In this document: positions 6,755 through 9,333 of the stretch, piece by piece
Numbering within the stretch: the stretch's first letter is position 1
How the letters are laid out: each line of letters starts with the position of its first letter
Assembly (NCBI GenBank): GCA_947374505.1
Contig: CANCCE010000102.1
Span: forward strand, 1-9,333
Length of the DNA: 9,333 nucleotides
Direction: 5' to 3'
Source: Comamonadaceae bacterium
GTDB taxonomy: Bacteria > Pseudomonadota > Gammaproteobacteria > Burkholderiales > Burkholderiaceae_C
Notes under the pieces: generated by a model
Seen by the model: the letters and a program-made list of their open reading frames with translations, nothing else
Databases searched by the model: none
Told to the model about the DNA's origin: nothing
Translations under genes and position numbers: made by a program

Positions 6755-6764
6755 GTGTATACAC
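6755..6764. promoter_or_regulatory. GTGTATACAC palindrome, likely operator of the NCS2 permease gene
   Basis: A perfect 10-bp palindrome 34 bases before the ATG, between the upstream terminator and the ribosome-binding site. It fits GT-N-TA-N-AC, the pattern I recall for HutC-type GntR repressors. TATACA within it could also serve as a -10 box, so a bound repressor would block transcription. No good -35 was found at the right distance. Confidence 0.5.
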
Positions 6765-6786
6765 CTTATCCATGCAAAATATCAGC

Positions 6787-6805
6787 AAAAACCCCAATAG
6801 GGGTT
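6787..6805 (-). terminator. intrinsic terminator of the ATPase/membrane-protein operon
   Basis: On the minus strand AACCCC, a 4-base loop TATT, then GGGGTT running into a five-T tract. It begins 5 bases after the stop codon of the four-helix membrane protein and separates that unit from the NCS2 permease gene. Confidence 0.8.
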
Positions 6806-6810
6806 GGAAA

Positions 6811-7338
6811 TCAGCGCCAAAAAGAGCGTGGAAGCGGCGGTGCCCTGTCGGCCCGAATGGCGTTAATGAACAGGACATAAATCGCAGCGATGCGCAGCAG
6901 TATCAACGCCAGCACGGTGGCTGGCATCGGCCCTTGCATCAAGCTGTAGACGTTGAAAAAATCCATCACCAAACCCGTGAACGACACGGCGCATATAAAC
7001 AGCGAAACGCGTTCAAAATGCCAATCTCGTACGTAGCTAAAAAAATAAAACGAGGCCGCCACCAGTATGAAAAGTCCACGGTATTGGAGGTAAGGGCGCA
7101 GGTCGCGTAGATCAGAGGGCACATTCAAGCCGATGCTGGTTTGTTCTGAGAAAAACGTCAGCTTGATGATGAAAAAAAGAACCGTCACCAGCAAAAAACG
7201 ATTGCGCAGCTTGAAGCCTGCATCGGCTCCTTTGAGCAGCTTTCTTTCTTGCGGCGTGAGCAATTGCGCCATTTCCGCATCGCTGATCAATGGTTTGGGC
7301 ATGACATCGCTTGGTCTGGGCTGGGCTTTGAAAGGCAT
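6811..7338 (-). CDS. unknown four-helix membrane protein, partner of the FlhG-like ATPase
   Basis: I do not recognise the family. It is a 175-residue protein with a hydrophilic N-terminal part of about 45 residues (including LLTPQERKLLKG) and four predicted membrane helices at about 48-63, 87-103, 110-130 and 139-160. The C-terminus is short and basic (RADRAPPLPRSFWR). Arginines and lysines at both ends suggest both lie in the cytoplasm. The DLRDLRPYLQYRG stretch between helices 1 and 2 and the YVRDWHFER turn between helices 2 and 3 are candidate conserved elements. The ATG shares one base with the ATPase stop (TGATG), so the two are translationally coupled, and a terminator follows directly. 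An obvious idea is a membrane anchor or effector for the ATPase, but this is only inference from gene order. An in-frame ATG at codon 13 is a less likely start. Confidence 0.8.
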   Translation of the reverse strand: MPFKAQPRPSDVMPKPLISDAEMAQLLTPQERKLLKGADAGFKLRNRFLLVTVLFFIIKLTFFSEQTSIGLNVPSDLRDLRPYLQYRGLFILVAASFYFFSYVRDWHFERVSLFICAVSFTGLVMDFFNVYSLMQGPMPATVLALILLRIAAIYVLFINAIRADRAPPLPRSFWR

Positions 7339-8180
7339 CAGTGCAGTTCACTGGGTAATTGGGGTGGCAACCAGCGGTTGACAAAAAATTGCACAGCGCC
7401 CGAGGGCTTCGCAACAGGCTGTAAATCAGTCACCGCCTGGGCCAACTTCCGGAAATCTTTGGCCGCTTGGCTGGTCGGGGCAAACGTCAGCAAGGGTTGC
7501 AGATGTTTGTGGGCATCTTGAATCCGGGCATCCATCTCGATCGAACCGGCATAGTGAATGGAGCGACTCAGAAACTGAGCGCAGACGCGGTTGATTCTTT
7601 GAAAGAGTTCTTCACCGGCCAGCTGATTGTTGACCGCATTGGGAACCAGATAAATCTCGTCCATCGATTCATCTTCTAGCAGCACCTTGATGGTGCCGTA
7701 AGCATCGGCGATGGAGGAAGGGTCATTGCGCATGACGATAAAACGCCGATGGCAGGCCGCCATCAGGGTCATCATGGACGGTGCAATACCGGCCGCCATG
7801 TCGACGATCAAATAGTCAAGTTCTTCTTGCAGGTCGCTGAAGCTCTGAACCAATTGGGTGACTTGCACGGCCGTCAAACCTGCCAAGGTCTGGTTGCCTG
7901 AAGCACCCGAAATCAAGCGTAAATTTTGCGGTGTGGTGACAGTGACTTCGGCCAGCGTTTTCTCACCACTCAACACGTGGCTGATATTGAAAGGGCAACG
8001 CGTGCCCAGCAATATGGGGGCGTTGGCCAAGCCTAAATCTGCATCAAACAGCATGACGCGAAAGCCTTTGGCTTGCAGCGCCATCGCCAGATTGACGGCA
8101 ACGGTCGTCTTCCCAGCACCACCCTTGCCGCTGGCAATACCAATCGCTTCAGTGTATTTTTGTCTCGTCAAATCCGGCAA
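7338..8180 (-). CDS. MinD/FlhG-like P-loop ATPase
   Basis: A 280-residue member of the MinD/ParA/FlhG deviant-Walker family, ATPases that dimerise on ATP and place cellular structures. It carries ASGKGGAGKTT (16-26) with the signature lysine 19, FDADLGLAN (45-53), and Walker B with DMAAG (127-131). The stretches SHVLSGE, SGASG and DPSSIADAYGTIKVL resemble FlhG/FleN more than MinD or ParA. The N-terminus is short and lacks the DQAxxLR segment that FlhG uses to activate FlhF, and no flagellar gene is in the window, so it is probably an orphan relative rather than true FlhG. The C-terminal AVQFFVNRWL could form a membrane-binding helix. The start is a TTG at 8180 without a clear ribosome-binding site; another TTG at 8171 is possible, and an in-frame TAA lies upstream. 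It is coupled to the membrane protein gene. Confidence 0.88.
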   Translation of the reverse strand: MPDLTRQKYTEAIGIASGKGGAGKTTVAVNLAMALQAKGFRVMLFDADLGLANAPILLGTRCPFNISHVLSGEKTLAEVTVTTPQNLRLISGASGNQTLAGLTAVQVTQLVQSFSDLQEELDYLIVDMAAGIAPSMMTLMAACHRRFIVMRNDPSSIADAYGTIKVLLEDESMDEIYLVPNAVNNQLAGEELFQRINRVCAQFLSRSIHYAGSIEMDARIQDAHKHLQPLLTFAPTSQAAKDFRKLAQAVTDLQPVAKPSGAVQFFVNRWLPPQLPSELH

Positions 8181-8244
8181 TAGTTGTTTGGTTTTTAGGT
8201 TTTTTTACTTTTAAAGTATTCACCCGGCGAACATTTCTTTCGCA

Positions 8245-8273
8245 ATTACATCCACTCAAATATACCTTGTAAA
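8245..8273 (-). promoter_or_regulatory. sigma70-type promoter of the FlhG-like ATPase operon
   Basis: On the minus strand TTTACA (8273-8268), a 17-base spacer and TGTAAT (8250-8245) each match the consensus in 5 of 6 positions. Transcription would start near 8238, giving a leader of about 58 bases, AT-rich close to the TTG start. Confidence 0.7.
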
Positions 8274-8302
8274 GAGGAGGGCTTTGAACGACTCGTTAGC
8301 CC
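8274..8302 (-). terminator. weak hairpin at the end of the M20 gene
   Basis: GGGCT (8302-8298) pairs with AGCCC (8283-8279), with AACGA and TCGTT able to extend it, followed by TCCTCTTT on the minus strand. The hairpin includes the stop codon and the T-tract is interrupted, so termination may be partial. Confidence 0.35.
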
Positions 8303-9333
8303 AATAAGTCGTGCAGGCTCCTGGCCACCACTTTGGTGGCGCGGCGCAGGTCTTCCAGGTCAAGCCGTTCGTCGGCCCGTTTGGCATGCGACTCCAGCAC
8401 GGTGCGTGGTCCGGCCCCGTACAGAACGCCGGGAATACCCGCCTCGCCGAAGATGCGCACGTCGGTGTAGAGGGGCGTGCCGCAAGCTGGAATAGGTTCC
8501 TTGAAGACGGCGCTGGCGTTGCGTTGCAAGGCCTCGGCCAACGGCTTGTGGCCGGGCAGTGGTTTCAGTGCTTTAGACAGCAACATGCGCCTCACGTCAA
8601 CATGAATGCCTTCGTCCGTGCGGCCTTGGTTAAAGTCCGCCACCGCAGCGTCTATCACGGCGCGAATGCTGGCTTCCACGGCCACCGGGTCTTCCTCTGG
8701 AATCATGCGGCGGTCTAGTTTGATCACGACCTTGCCGGGCACCACATTGGTGTTGGTGCCGCCCGAAATAAAACCGACATTCAGGTAAGGGTGCGTGATG
8801 CCCTCGACCTTGGACGTGATGTTTTGGTACAGCGCGTTTTGTGCGAAGAGGGCCGTCAAGATGCGGTTGGCGCCCTGCAGCGCGTCAATGCCGGTGTGCG
8901 GCACGGCGGCGTGTGCCATTTTGCCGTGCACGGTCAGTTCCATCTGCAGGCAGCCGTTGTGTGCAGTGATCACCTGGTAGCTGAAGCCAGCAGCAATCAC
9001 CAGGTCGGGTTGAATGATCTTGTGTTGCAACAACCACGCCGGGCCGACCTCGCCGCCAAACTCTTCGTCGTAAGTGAAGATCAATTCAATGCCGCCTTGG
9101 GTTGGCTTGGCCACAGCCTCCAGCGCACGCACAGCAAAAGTGAAGGTTGAAAAATCGCACTTGCTGACGGCCGACGCGCGGCCGTAAATCTTGCCGTTGT
9201 CAATCTCGCCGCCGTAGGGGTTCTTGGTCCAGCCTTCGCCCGGTGGCACCACATCTCCGTGCGCATTCAAAGCAATGACGCGACCACCGTCACCGTAGTG
9301 CCGACGCGCCACCAAATTGGTGATGCTTTCAAG
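8296..9333 (-). CDS. M20-family amidohydrolase/peptidase (ArgE/DapE-like), N-terminus beyond the window
   Basis: The C-terminal 345 residues of a zinc-dependent M20-type hydrolase; the reading frame is open to the window edge, so the true start is outside. Seen in order: HGDVVP (His25, first metal ligand), YGRASAVSKCD (50-60), the catalytic DEE (89-91, Glu90-Glu91), the lid domain with HGKMAHAA, and the last ligand His316 in ESHAKRADERL. Two usual ligands look replaced: the bridging Asp of the normal GRGxxDxKG motif is Val56, and the Glu of the normal GEP motif is Gly116 (AAGFS). Family members cut N-acyl amino acids, succinyl-diaminopimelate or dipeptides; this one may be a variant subfamily with another metal arrangement or substrate. 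It lies upstream of the ATPase operon, which has its own promoter, so no shared function is implied. Confidence 0.9.
   Translation of the reverse strand, partial: LESITNLVARRHYGDGGRVIALNAHGDVVPPGEGWTKNPYGGEIDNGKIYGRASAVSKCDFSTFTFAVRALEAVAKPTQGGIELIFTYDEEFGGEVGPAWLLQHKIIQPDLVIAAGFSYQVITAHNGCLQMELTVHGKMAHAAVPHTGIDALQGANRILTALFAQNALYQNITSKVEGITHPYLNVGFISGGTNTNVVPGKVVIKLDRRMIPEEDPVAVEASIRAVIDAAVADFNQGRTDEGIHVDVRRMLLSKALKPLPGHKPLAEALQRNASAVFKEPIPACGTPLYTDVRIFGEAGIPGVLYGAGPRTVLESHAKRADERLDLEDLRRATKVVARSLHDLLG

Noticed and set aside
7338..8180. Calling the ATPase flagellar flhG or minD outright
   Set aside because: Motifs resemble FlhG, but the FlhF-activating N-terminal segment and flagellar neighbours are missing and there are no minC/minE genes, so a gene symbol is not justified.
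8181..8295. A small gene or RNA in the gap upstream of the FlhG-like ATPase
   Set aside because: The 115 bases hold a promoter and an AT-rich leader but no start with a ribosome-binding site and no convincing fold.

Overview
The window looks like a chromosomal segment of a betaproteobacterium, most likely of the Burkholderiales/Comamonadaceae (Rhodoferax- or Polaromonas-like). This rests on the moderately high GC content, a Bug/TctC-type binding protein with no membrane partners beside it, and the overall style of the proteins. The genus is a guess. All ten genes I can support lie on the minus strand and nearly fill the window, so transcription runs from high to low coordinates. I see no RNA genes, insertion sequences, CRISPR arrays or plus-strand genes.

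In order of transcription: (1) the C-terminal 345 residues of an M20-family amidohydrolase (8296-9333, start outside the window), ending in a weak hairpin. (2) A two-gene unit with its own good sigma70-type promoter (8245-8273): a MinD/FlhG-like P-loop ATPase (7338-8180) whose stop overlaps the start of a four-helix membrane protein (6811-7338), followed by an intrinsic terminator (6787-6805). (3) An NCS2 xanthine/urate-type permease (5230-6720) with a TGTATACA palindrome in its leader. (4) A 186-base intergenic region holding a GC-rich stem-loop, an inverted repeat and a well-formed sigma54 (-24/-12) promoter. The promoter sits just upstream of (5) a NitT/TauT-type ABC importer: binding protein (4012-5043), ATPase (3145-3993) and permease (2378-3148). 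(6) After an 89-base gap with a perfect 8-bp palindrome, a second metabolic group: a crotonase-fold protein (1572-2288), a Bug/TctC periplasmic binding protein (561-1529) and an alpha/beta hydrolase (1-533, C-terminus outside the window).

The middle of the window reads as nitrogen-related uptake. A nucleobase:cation symporter of the oxidised-purine type is followed by a high-affinity ABC importer with an NMT1/THI5-like binding protein and a sigma54 promoter. The last three genes suggest binding or uptake of an organic acid and its handling as a CoA thioester, but no substrate can be read from the sequence. The most unusual items are the orphan FlhG-like ATPase/membrane-protein pair, the M20 protein lacking two usual metal ligands, the crotonase with only one of the two usual glutamates, and the sigma54 promoter with its structured upstream region.
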